DNA of 6,554 bases from contig SYAK01000454.1 in assembly GCA_005788935.1 (NCBI GenBank), forward strand, positions 1-6,554, given 5' to 3'. The stretch comes from Pseudomonadota bacterium. GTDB taxonomy: Bacteria > Myxococcota > UBA9042 > PHBI01. This document shows, piece by piece, positions 1-5,868 of this stretch (the first letter of the stretch is position 1; every line of letters begins with the position of its first letter). A model generated the notes under the pieces. The model ran no database searches. It saw only the letters and a list, made by a program, of their open reading frames with translations, and was not told the DNA's origin. A program made the position numbers and the translations under genes.

Positions 1-116
1 AGGCTCGGCGCCTGGATGACGACGCGGGCGTAGCGACGCGAGACCGTGGGGGCCCGGACGAGTCGACGACAGGGGGTCACCGTGAAGGCGTGGGTCAACT
101 GGGGGGCGTGACGCAT
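1..116 (-). CDS. N-terminus of a possible VWA-type protein (partial, runs off left edge)
   Basis: Only the first 38 codons are present. The ATG at 116-114 is preceded by a clear Shine-Dalgarno sequence, AAGGAG, at 129-124 with a 7-nt spacer, which is good evidence for a real start. The visible peptide has a stretch RRLVRAPTVSRRYARVVIQAP near residues 18-38. That pattern (Arg-Leu-Val-Arg, then Tyr-x-Arg-Val-x-Ile-x-Ala-Pro) resembles the strand that precedes the von Willebrand A domain in bacterial VWA proteins I recall, and such genes can lie next to MerR regulators. The VWA domain itself would be outside the window, so the family call is a guess; the existence of a gene is much firmer. It starts 62 nt downstream of the MerR stop on the same strand and may be co-transcribed with it. 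Confidence 0.55.
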   Translation of the reverse strand, partial: MRHAPQLTHAFTVTPCRRLVRAPTVSRRYARVVIQAPS

Positions 117-123
117 GGTGCAG

Positions 124-129
124 CTCCTT
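124..129 (-). promoter_or_regulatory. Shine-Dalgarno site of the left-edge gene
   Basis: AAGGAG on the minus strand, 7 nt before the ATG at 116-114. It fixes the start of the partial gene and is much stronger than anything in front of the MerR gene upstream. Confidence 0.7.
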
Positions 130-178
130 GGGTGAATCAGGGATTTTCAGGACGGGATCGGGACGCGACCGGGTCCGA

Positions 179-793
179 CTAGACGGGGCCAGGCCCGTAG
201 ATCGCCTCGATGGCCTCGAGGAGGCGGTCGAGGCGCCGGTTCTCGGCGAGCGACAGCGGGCGCCGCACGTGAAGCTCGAGGTTGGTGTCGATGGTGAGAC
301 GCTCCCAGTTGGCGCGGGTGAAGACCGGCCCACGGACGGGCCGAGGCGACCCGCGCACGGCGGACCCGGGACCCTTTGGCGGCTCATCCGGAGGCTTGCT
401 CCGCAACCGCGCCAGATAGGCGAGCGCGGCGTTCGGCTCGGCCGCGGGCAGAACGGTCGGCGACCCCGCGGCAGCCCCGCCCTCGGCGAACGACGCGACC
501 ATCGTCGCGATGGCCTCCGTGGGCTGCCGCTCGAGCTGGTCCCGCACCTTGGCGAGTGGCCACCCCTCCTCCTGGCAGGCCCGGATGAAGCGCAGACGAA
601 CCAGCGCGTCCTCGGCGTAACGCGCACCCGGACCGCCGCGGGACGCCGCAGGCAGGAGTCCCTGCTGGATGTAGTACCGGACGGTCCGCTGCGAGACGCC
701 GGTCAGATCCGTCAGCTCGGTCAGGGAGTAGCCGTCGCCCGGCCCCGTCGCCGGATCCTCGGGAAGCTTGTCGTCAGGCACGTCGTACTGCAT
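179..793 (-). CDS. MerR-family transcriptional regulator
   Basis: 204 aa. After a poorly conserved acidic leader of about 20 residues comes a MerR winged helix-turn-helix: YSLTELTDLTGVSQRTVRYYIQ (about 22-43) with the family's 'TVRYY' recognition-helix signature, then GLLP and a wing GARYAEDALVRLRFI (56-70). Residues 70-90 form the start of the dimerisation helix. Residues about 105-158 are Ala/Pro/Gly-rich and probably a flexible linker. A C-terminal segment (about 159-199: NWERL, LELHVRRPLS, RLDRLLEAI) looks like a small separate domain. No conserved Cys metal-binding set is visible (one Cys, at 73), so metal sensing is unlikely; the effector is unknown. ATG 793 is the only good start. It has no Shine-Dalgarno, which fits the near-leaderless promoter described separately. 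The likely target is its own promoter and the downstream gene at 1-116. Confidence 0.93.
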   Translation of the reverse strand: MQYDVPDDKLPEDPATGPGDGYSLTELTDLTGVSQRTVRYYIQQGLLPAASRGGPGARYAEDALVRLRFIRACQEEGWPLAKVRDQLERQPTEAIATMVASFAEGGAAAGSPTVLPAAEPNAALAYLARLRSKPPDEPPKGPGSAVRGSPRPVRGPVFTRANWERLTIDTNLELHVRRPLSLAENRRLDRLLEAIEAIYGPGPV

Positions 794-799
794 GGATCA

Positions 800-828
800 G
801 TTATGCCACCGACCATGTCAGGTGTCAA
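800..828 (-). promoter_or_regulatory. Near-leaderless promoter with MerR-type operator
   Basis: On the minus strand TTGACA (828-823) is followed after exactly 17 nt by CATAAC (805-800), a good -35/-10 pair in a GC-rich genome. A start about 7 nt past the -10 would fall at or next to the A of the MerR ATG (793). Between the hexamers lies an imperfect dyad at 807-824 (CACC-GAC-CAT-GTC-A-GGTG on the plus strand: arms match apart from one inserted base). A dyad in the -35/-10 spacer is the usual MerR operator position, although MerR-activated promoters usually have 19-20 nt spacers; 17 nt would suit repression or autoregulation better. Promoter and operator are inferred from sequence only. Confidence 0.5.
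814..823 (-). repeat. 10-bp direct repeat, copy 1
   Basis: ACCTGACATG on the minus strand, lying inside the putative MerR operator. The identical 10-mer recurs 81 bp upstream at 895-904. It is a candidate regulator half-site; chance is possible. Confidence 0.4.
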
Positions 829-894
829 CATTGGCGCTGTTATGATTCTATCAATGCCTTGTTTTCGCTTCGCTTATTTTTTCTCGCCAGTGCA

Positions 895-904
895 CATGTC
901 AGGT
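895..904 (-). repeat. 10-bp direct repeat, copy 2
   Basis: Second exact copy of ACCTGACATG, in the same orientation as the copy at 814-823. It overlaps the last codons and the TGA stop of the yciB-like gene, so part of it is constrained by coding sequence. Confidence 0.35.
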
Positions 905-1441
905 CTCGGGTGACTTTCGCTCTCCGTGTCGCGACAGCCAGGCGACCGCGATGAAGATGCCGACGAAGTTCAACCCGAGCAATCCGAAGAGCTTGAACGT
1001 GGCCCACGTGTCCGTGTCGAACGACCAGGCGACCCACAGATTCAGCGCCGCCAGACCCGCGAGGTGCAGCGTCAGGCCGTCATTGACACGCCGCCAAACG
1101 CCCGCGGGGGCTGTGAACATCGCGCCGAACAGCCGCTCGGCGACCGTCCGCTCGCCGACGAACCGGGACCCGAGCAGGGCGAGCGCAAAGATCCCGAGCA
1201 GAATGGTCGGCTTGAGCTTCACGAAGCGCTCGTCGTCAAACAGCAGCGTCAACCCGCCGAACACGATCATCAGCCCCGCCGACAGCAGCGCCATGGGTGG
1301 AACGCGGCCCTTCGTCACCCGCTGGTGAATCGTGACCGCGACGGTCACGACGATGGCCACCGCCGTGGCGACCATGACGTCGGAGACCTTCAGCGCGACG
1401 AAGAAGGCGATGATAGGCAGAAACTCGAGTAGTGCGGACAT
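899..1441 (-). CDS. yciB: YciB/IspZ-family inner-membrane septation protein
   Basis: 180 aa from the ATG at 1441, almost the length of E. coli YciB (179 aa). The start residues MSALLEFLPIIAFF match the family N-terminus (hydrophobic 'FLPL..FF'). A TTG-initiated extension to 1477 would add only an Arg-rich 12-residue leader and was not used. Family landmarks are the block FGGLTLLFDDERFVKLKPTI (61-80), W-x-x-x-N at 116-120 and W-x-x-F-K-x-F-G (146-153). About five hydrophobic helices are visible (roughly 6-18, 22-38, 49-68, 78-92, 124-140, with another at 150-169). The E. coli protein is an inner-membrane protein implicated in envelope integrity and division/elongation, with no known catalytic activity. 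The gene follows the CLC gene by 62 nt on the same strand, so read-through is plausible. No strong Shine-Dalgarno is visible; GGAG lies 16 nt upstream, too far to be ideal. Confidence 0.93.
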   Translation of the reverse strand: MSALLEFLPIIAFFVALKVSDVMVATAVAIVVTVAVTIHQRVTKGRVPPMALLSAGLMIVFGGLTLLFDDERFVKLKPTILLGIFALALLGSRFVGERTVAERLFGAMFTAPAGVWRRVNDGLTLHLAGLAALNLWVAWSFDTDTWATFKLFGLLGLNFVGIFIAVAWLSRHGERKSPET

Positions 1442-1463
1442 GCGGGGGCTTTTGCCGCTCCGC

Positions 1464-1475
1464 GCGCCGCGGCGC
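1464..1475. repeat. 12-bp perfect palindrome in the clc-yciB gap
   Basis: GCGCCGCGGCGC, its own reverse complement, in the 62-nt space between the CLC stop and the yciB start. There is no T-run after it, so it is not a classic terminator. It may be a weak hairpin or simply GC-rich coincidence. Confidence 0.3.
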
Positions 1476-1503
1476 AAGCGTCGTCTCGGTCAGGCCGGCG
1501 CCC

Positions 1504-2850
1504 TCAGCCCTGATGCGGCGGCAACCCCTGCGATTCCAAAGAGGTCGCGTCCTCGCCATCCTTCGTCACAGCCACCCGCTGACCCGCGTGAAGACCACGG
1601 CGCCCCGTCAGGTACCACGCCGACACGGTTGCGAGCACCGCGTGCGGCAACACCGCCGCCCCGAGCACCTCGACCGCCATCACGACGAGCGCCAGCGGGG
1701 TGTTGGCGGCCGCGCCAAAGACCGCCGCCATCCCGACCCCGGCCGCGAGCGCGGGCGACACGCCCAGCGGATCGGCCAGCGCAGCGCCGAGCACCGCCCC
1801 GACGACCAGCAACGGCGTCACCTCCCCGCCCGGGAAGCCCGTCCCAACCGTCAGCGCAGTCAGCACGAGCTTGATCGCGACCGCGAGCAGAGCCGCTGCG
1901 AGCGGCCAGGGAACGGCGAGCATGTCCCACCACGGGGACGCCGGGGTCCCCGCGAAGGCGTCCTGCATCATCGGGAGACTCAGCCCGAGCGCGTCTTGGG
2001 CCCCCAACACAGACGCCACCACTGTCACTGCCAACCCGCCCGCAGCCAGGCGCCACGCGAGGCGCGGAAGGATGCGCGCCGAGACCGCCCTGACGGCGCC
2101 GACGAGCGCCATGTGCCCACGCGCTGCGCCGGCCATGACGCCCCCGAAGAGCACCCAGCCGAGGGCGAGTGGCGCCGTCAGGGCCACCTCGGCTGGCCGA
2201 GGCAACGCGTCGTGGGTCGCCCCGAGGGCGCGCGCGACGAGGTCCCCCGTCACGGCTGCGAGCGTCGCTGGCAGGAGCCCCCGGGCCTCGAGGCGACCGA
2301 CCGTCGGCAGCTCGAGCGCGAACAGGATGGCCGCGAGCGGCGTCCCGAAGACCGCGCCGAAACCGCCCGCCACCCCGGCCTGGATGAGCGCGCGCCGCCA
2401 CACCCGAGGGGCCCTGAGGTGCGTCGCGACCGCCTCGCCCGCCGCGGCCCCCATCTGAACGGCCGTCCCTTCACGGCCAGCGCTGCCACCGAAGGCATGG
2501 GTCACGAGCGTCCCGAGCACCACCACGGGGCCGAGTCTGCGCGGGACCGCGCGATGACCACCGTGCAGCGCCTCGAGGACGAGCTCCTGCCCCGCCATCA
2601 CGCTGCGACCGTCAGACAGGCGCCCGAAGCGCTCCAGCACCCAGCCGAGCGCGAGCCCAGCCAACGGCAGCGCGAACAACAGCCTGTCGCCGCCCAGCGA
2701 GCCATCCCCGGCCCTGTGGGCTGTGACATGGGCAAGACCGTGAAGGAACAAGGCCGCACCGAGGCCGCAGACCGCGCCGACGACGACCGCGAGACCGGCC
2801 TGGTGTGCTCCGCGAGCCCACGCGCCGGAACCCCGCCCGCCGGACGTCAC
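1504..2850 (-). CDS. CLC-family anion transporter, fluoride/proton (CLC-F)-like
   Basis: 448 aa polytopic membrane protein. I start it at GTG 2850, which overlaps the upstream stop as GTGA; the frame stays open to 2976, but that would overlap the lipoprotein by 130 nt and add a non-hydrophobic Arg/Ala/Gly leader. Landmarks (448-aa numbering): GQELVLEALH (87-96, where fluoride-type CLCs I recall have G-N-N-L-I-L-E-E-I-H), GGSAGREGTAVQMG (121-134) with the gating Glu at 127, GFGAVFGTPLAAILFALEL (about 164-182), GTGFPGGEVTP (336-346) and NTPLA (383-387). GREGT-A-V-Q-M-G rather than GREGP-T-V-Q, GFxGGEVTP, and NTPLA are features I associate with the CLC-F branch, which exports F- in exchange for H+. 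Chloride-type motifs (GSGIP, G(K/R)EGP) are absent. Substrate is therefore probably fluoride, but a related anion cannot be excluded. No fluoride riboswitch is visible upstream. Confidence 0.9.
   Translation of the reverse strand: MTSGGRGSGAWARGAHQAGLAVVVGAVCGLGAALFLHGLAHVTAHRAGDGSLGGDRLLFALPLAGLALGWVLERFGRLSDGRSVMAGQELVLEALHGGHRAVPRRLGPVVVLGTLVTHAFGGSAGREGTAVQMGAAAGEAVATHLRAPRVWRRALIQAGVAGGFGAVFGTPLAAILFALELPTVGRLEARGLLPATLAAVTGDLVARALGATHDALPRPAEVALTAPLALGWVLFGGVMAGAARGHMALVGAVRAVSARILPRLAWRLAAGGLAVTVVASVLGAQDALGLSLPMMQDAFAGTPASPWWDMLAVPWPLAAALLAVAIKLVLTALTVGTGFPGGEVTPLLVVGAVLGAALADPLGVSPALAAGVGMAAVFGAAANTPLALVVMAVEVLGAAVLPHAVLATVSAWYLTGRRGLHAGQRVAVTKDGEDATSLESQGLPPHQG
2847..2850 (-). promoter_or_regulatory. 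GTGA stop/start overlap coupling lipoprotein and transporter
   Basis: The minus strand reads GTGA: GTG (2850-2848) starts the CLC gene and TGA (2849-2847) ends the HEAT gene. This 4-nt overlap is a standard translational-coupling junction. A weak GGGA lies about 9 nt upstream of the GTG. Confidence 0.75.
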
Positions 2851-3887
2851 GGAGGCGCGTCCCGGCGCACGTGGTCGACCGGCGGCGGCGATGTTCCAGC
2901 GGGCTCCGGCCGCCACCCACCCGCCCACTCGGCGGGCAGGGCTGCGAGTCCCTGTTGCGCCGCCCAGGACCGCCACGCGTCCGGCACGTCGATGGTCCGG
3001 CTGCCGGTGATGGTCTGCAGCGCGAGGAGCGCCGCCCGGCGAATCCCGGGCTGGGGGTCCTCAAGCCGCGTCAGCGCGAACGGAACCGCGCCGGTGTCGC
3101 GCAAGGCGGCGGCCCCGGTCAGGGCGCTGATGGCCACGAAGCGATTGTCTGACAGACACGCCCCGCGCAGCAGGGGCGCCGCGCGGCTCAGGCGCGCCTC
3201 GGTCGCGACCATCACGAGCCAGTCGAGGACAGGCGGCGCGATCGTGTGGATGACGCCGGGGTCGGTCGGGTAAAGCGCCAGCAGCAGCGGCTCGAGCTCC
3301 GCCGTGCGACTGGGTTCGAGCCGCAGTTGCGCCTGCAGGATGGCGGCTTGCCAAGCTGCGTCCCGGCTCGCGGCGGCCATCCTGGACGCCTCGCTCAGCA
3401 GCTCCCGGGTCGTGGCAGAAGCGTGCCGATGCAGCCGCCCCACCGCCATCACCGCCCGCAGCCGGACGGTCCAGCGCCGGTCCCGCACAAACGGGGCCAG
3501 CGCCTCGAGCGCCGCCGCGCGGTCGCTTTGTCCAAGGAACTCGAGCGCCATCTCGATCCAGTAGCCGTCGCCACCCCCGTGCTTTTGCAACAGCGCCGTG
3601 ACCTCGCCGAGGGCCGCGTCCGGCCGCTGCAACAATGCGGTCAGCGGCGCACATCCCGTCACGCGGTTGCACGTCTGGCGGCCGCGCAGCTCGCCGAGGA
3701 TGCGGATGATCTCGGGGTCGGGAGCCGCGGCCGCATCAGGGGTTGCCGCAGGTGCGGCCTCGACCGCTGCGTCTTGCGCACCCACGGACGTCTCCGGACT
3801 CCGGGGCCCACAGCCCAGGCCCGCCCCGCACAGGGCCAGCGCGATCACGCAGCCCCACCCTGCCCCGCCCTTCCATGCGTCCGCCAC
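2847..3887 (-). CDS. HEAT-repeat, probable lipid-anchored protein
   Basis: 346 aa from GTG 3887, chosen because AGGAGG sits 5 nt upstream (3898-3893); the frame stays open to 3941 but the extra 18 codons have no such site. The N-terminus (one Lys, then a hydrophobic stretch WGCVIALALCGAGLGC ending at Cys26) looks like a type II signal peptide. The lipobox G-L-G-C is imperfect because position -3 is Gly rather than Leu, so the anchor is probable, not certain. An Ala/Asp/Pro-rich linker follows (about 29-58). The rest is helical and HEAT-like: residues about 119-153 (AALEALAPFVRDRRWTVRLRA...) and about 246-295 (RFVAISALTGAAAL, then PGIRRAALLALQTITG) show the paired-helix pattern with conserved Asp/Arg turns. 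It has no catalytic motif. HEAT proteins usually scaffold protein contacts. The partner is unknown; the neighbouring kinase and CLC transporter are the obvious candidates. Confidence 0.85.
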   Translation of the reverse strand: MADAWKGGAGWGCVIALALCGAGLGCGPRSPETSVGAQDAAVEAAPAATPDAAAAPDPEIIRILGELRGRQTCNRVTGCAPLTALLQRPDAALGEVTALLQKHGGGDGYWIEMALEFLGQSDRAAALEALAPFVRDRRWTVRLRAVMAVGRLHRHASATTRELLSEASRMAAASRDAAWQAAILQAQLRLEPSRTAELEPLLLALYPTDPGVIHTIAPPVLDWLVMVATEARLSRAAPLLRGACLSDNRFVAISALTGAAALRDTGAVPFALTRLEDPQPGIRRAALLALQTITGSRTIDVPDAWRSWAAQQGLAALPAEWAGGWRPEPAGTSPPPVDHVRRDAPP

Positions 3888-3892
3888 GTCAG

Positions 3893-3898
3893 CCTCCT
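3893..3898 (-). promoter_or_regulatory. Strong Shine-Dalgarno site of the HEAT gene
   Basis: AGGAGG on the minus strand, 5 nt before GTG 3887 (within GGAGGAGG). It is the best ribosome-binding site in the window and decides the start of the HEAT protein in favour of GTG 3887 over the upstream codon at 3941. Confidence 0.75.
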
Positions 3899-3942
3899 CC
3901 AGCGACCACGCGATGATGCGCGTCAAGGCCCCGCGCGACAAC

Positions 3943-3956
3943 CGCTGACTTCAGCG
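3943..3956. other. Short hairpin in the kinase-HEAT gap
   Basis: CGCTGACTTCAGCG has 6-nt matching arms around a 2-nt centre, so a 5-bp stem with a 4-nt loop can form. It lies between the kinase stop (3975) and the HEAT start (3887). No T-run follows on the minus strand, so it is not a convincing terminator. It could mildly attenuate or process the mRNA, or mean nothing. Confidence 0.3.
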
Positions 3957-3974
3957 ACGCACGGAAGACCGACG

Positions 3975-5744
3975 TCAGTCCCAGAAGGCGACGCTGCGCC
4001 GGGTGTCGTCCGGGTCGAGGAACGCCCATATCCCGGCCCCGCGCATGCGATACCGGGCCGGAACCTCGAGGGATACGATCTCGCCCTCGGCGGACCGCCC
4101 GTCCGGCCGCTCGTAGCGGTAGGTCACGACCCAGGGATTTCGACGATTGACCCGGACGCTTGTGTTGAGCGCGACGTCGGTCACGACGGCCGGAACAGCC
4201 TCGCCTGTCCGCCAGATTCGGGCCTTCCCGCTGATACGGCGGTGCCCGAACACCAGCAACACGAGCCCGACCGTGAAGAAGAGGTTCTCGAAGAGCCCGA
4301 AGCTCATGGACAGGAGCGCCATCAGGCCGTTCGAGCCGAACCCCATCACGAGACTGAGGACAAGCGGCCAAACAAGCAATGCAAGTCCTGTCATGCGCAA
4401 ACCGTGCCCCCGAGGGTCGACCCGCTTGCCGAATCGTTTCGGAAGGCTTCGCGGTGCCATCGGCGGCGGCTCTGCCCGCGCCGGCAAGACGCCCGCTCGG
4501 GCCGCGAGTGCGTCGTGTGCGCTGGCCGAACCCGACAGACGACCGGGGCTGTCGGCCCCCGAGAACCGCGCCGTTCCACCGACCAGGGCGCGATCCGGAG
4601 TCGACCGTGGTGCGAGATCGGACCGGGTCACGCTCAGCAACAGGTGACGCGGTCCATTGGCGTCCGCGGTGAGAAACGGCAGATTCAGCGTGCTCGCGGT
4701 CGCGGTCGTCAGCTCGAAGGCCGCGAGCCGGGCCGCATGGCGCAGACGCCCCATCGCCGCCTGGTCCTCGCGCAGGTCAATCCCCTCGACGGCGCGGAAC
4801 GCCGCGAGCGCGTGCGCCACGAGCGCCTCGACACCGGCCTCGGGCGACCCGCAGGCCGCCGCCGCGCCAGACCGTCCCGCAAGGACCGCGCCGATATGGT
4901 CCGCGAGCACCTCGGCGTCTGAGGCGCGCGCCTGCACGTCTCGCACGATCATGCGCCCGAGCACCTCGCGCAGCATCGCATCTGGAACGCTTGACTCCCA
5001 CTGCAGCGCCCCGGTGTCGTCAAGGAGCGCCTGCGGTCCCTGCCGCGTCGCCAGCTCGAGCCCCAGCACACCCAACGCGTAGATGTCGCTCGCGGCCGAG
5101 GCCCGCCCCGCGAACTGCTCGGGGGCCATGTACCCGAAAGTGCCAGCGACCGTGCTGCCGCCGCCATCGACGTCGCGGGCGGCCCCTTTGACAGCCCCGA
5201 AGTCGATGAGCACGAGCTTTCCGTCGGACCGCCGCCGCATCACGTTGGCCGGCTTGATGTCGCGGTGCACGACGGGCGGGGACCGACGATGAAGCCACGC
5301 CACCACCTCGAGCAGCTCACGCAGCACGGCGAGCACCTCTCGCGCCTCGTAGCGCCGGCCCTTCAGCTCCTCGGCGAGCGTCTGCCCGTCGACGAAGGCC
5401 GTCACGAGATACAGGCCGAACTGCCTCCCCTGACCCGCCTGAAAGTGGTCGAAGTAGCCCGGAATCGCATCGTGCTGCAGCGATCGCAGCAGCTCGGCCT
5501 CCCGATTGAACAGGTCGAACGCCTTGAAGCTCTCGAGGTCGCGGACGAGCATCTCCTTGACGGCCACCTGCAGCCCGTCCTCGTTGCGCTCCGCCAGCCA
5601 CGTCGTCCCGAAGGCCCCGCGTCCAAGCACCCGGCGCAACCTGTAGCGCCCATCGAGCCGCGCGTCTGCTCCGCAGTGGTCGCAAAGCGCGACCGCGTCT
5701 GGCGTAACCTGTTGACACTGCGCGCAATATGCCACACCCGACAC
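3975..5744 (-). CDS. Membrane Ser/Thr protein kinase with zinc ribbon, Hsp70-like insert and DUF3592-like tail
   Basis: 589 aa from GTG 5744, which has GAGG 7 nt upstream; GTG 5783 and GTG 5735 are alternatives. Domains (589-aa numbering): a zinc ribbon with Cys 7, 10, 21, 24 (CAQC...CDHC); a protein kinase domain about 34-290 with glycine loop GRGAFG (41-46), VAVKE Lys63, alpha-C Glu82, HRDIKPANV (160-168, catalytic Asp162), DFG (181-183), APEQ (207-210) and SDIYALG Asp220, so all catalytic residues are present and it should phosphorylate Ser/Thr. Residues about 307-377 strongly resemble a piece of the Hsp70/DnaK nucleotide-binding domain (GIDLRED..AM, LNLPFLTADANGPRH). A disordered Ala/Pro stretch follows, then two membrane helices (about 450-471 and 484-502). 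The tail (about 512-562: GEAVPAVVTDV...WVVTYRYERPDGR) resembles DUF3592. With two helices, kinase and tail would both be cytoplasmic. It is the first gene of the putative unit with the HEAT protein and CLC. Confidence 0.93.
   Translation of the reverse strand: MSGVAYCAQCQQVTPDAVALCDHCGADARLDGRYRLRRVLGRGAFGTTWLAERNEDGLQVAVKEMLVRDLESFKAFDLFNREAELLRSLQHDAIPGYFDHFQAGQGRQFGLYLVTAFVDGQTLAEELKGRRYEAREVLAVLRELLEVVAWLHRRSPPVVHRDIKPANVMRRRSDGKLVLIDFGAVKGAARDVDGGGSTVAGTFGYMAPEQFAGRASAASDIYALGVLGLELATRQGPQALLDDTGALQWESSVPDAMLREVLGRMIVRDVQARASDAEVLADHIGAVLAGRSGAAAACGSPEAGVEALVAHALAAFRAVEGIDLREDQAAMGRLRHAARLAAFELTTATASTLNLPFLTADANGPRHLLLSVTRSDLAPRSTPDRALVGGTARFSGADSPGRLSGSASAHDALAARAGVLPARAEPPPMAPRSLPKRFGKRVDPRGHGLRMTGLALLVWPLVLSLVMGFGSNGLMALLSMSFGLFENLFFTVGLVLLVFGHRRISGKARIWRTGEAVPAVVTDVALNTSVRVNRRNPWVVTYRYERPDGRSAEGEIVSLEVPARYRMRGAGIWAFLDPDDTRRSVAFWD
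4614..4826 (-). other. Hsp70 subdomain IIB-like segment inside the kinase
   Basis: Encodes residues about 307-377 of the kinase. Aligned by eye, without gaps, to the E. coli DnaK stretch I remember (the LVEEF...GIDLRNDPLAM...NLPYITADATGPKHM...VTRAKL region), about 32 of roughly 72 positions are identical. This region is Hsp70 nucleotide-binding subdomain IIB, the lobe contacted by GrpE. The two positions corresponding to adenine-contacting Glu and Lys in Hsc70 appear to be Arg339 and Ala342 here, and the phosphate-binding parts of Hsp70 are absent. It is thus unlikely to bind ATP itself and may be a protein-interaction module. The DnaK sequence is from memory; no alignment was run. Confidence 0.8.
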
Positions 5745-5868
5745 GATGACACCTCGCGAGACGTGAGTCCCGCACTTCGCCACGCGGGGCCACGTCCGTC
5801 AACCGACCACGCCGAACGCCTGGGCGCCCCGGAGCCTCACTCGCCCCGGCCCGAAGCGCCCCGCCCCT

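Noticed and set aside
840..898. Rho-independent terminator in the AT-rich stretch after yciB
   Set aside because: There is an A/T-run but no stable GC hairpin directly before it on either strand. The AT-richness is better explained as the promoter region of the MerR gene.
128..913. Plus-strand open frame opposite the MerR gene
   Set aside because: Arg/Gly-rich shadow with no family resemblance; the MerR protein on the other strand is unambiguous.
2851..2976. Upstream extension of the CLC gene to 2976
   Set aside because: It would overlap the HEAT gene by 130 nt and add a non-hydrophobic Arg/Ala/Gly leader outside the family fold. The GTGA junction at 2850 is a far better start.
1432..3273. 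Long plus-strand open frame (613 codons) antisense to the CLC and HEAT genes
   Set aside because: Composition is Arg/His/Pro/Gln-rich with no recognisable domain or hydrophobic pattern. It mirrors the codon bias of the real minus-strand genes, which have clear families and start sites.
3888..3974. Possible fluoride riboswitch ahead of the HEAT/CLC genes
   Set aside because: No crcB-type conserved core or pseudoknot pattern was seen; only a short symmetric hairpin at 3943-3956.
3246..4922. Long plus-strand open frame (558 codons) antisense to the kinase and HEAT genes
   Set aside because: A GC-rich shadow: Arg/Pro-rich low-complexity protein with no motif. The minus-strand kinase with all catalytic residues explains this DNA.
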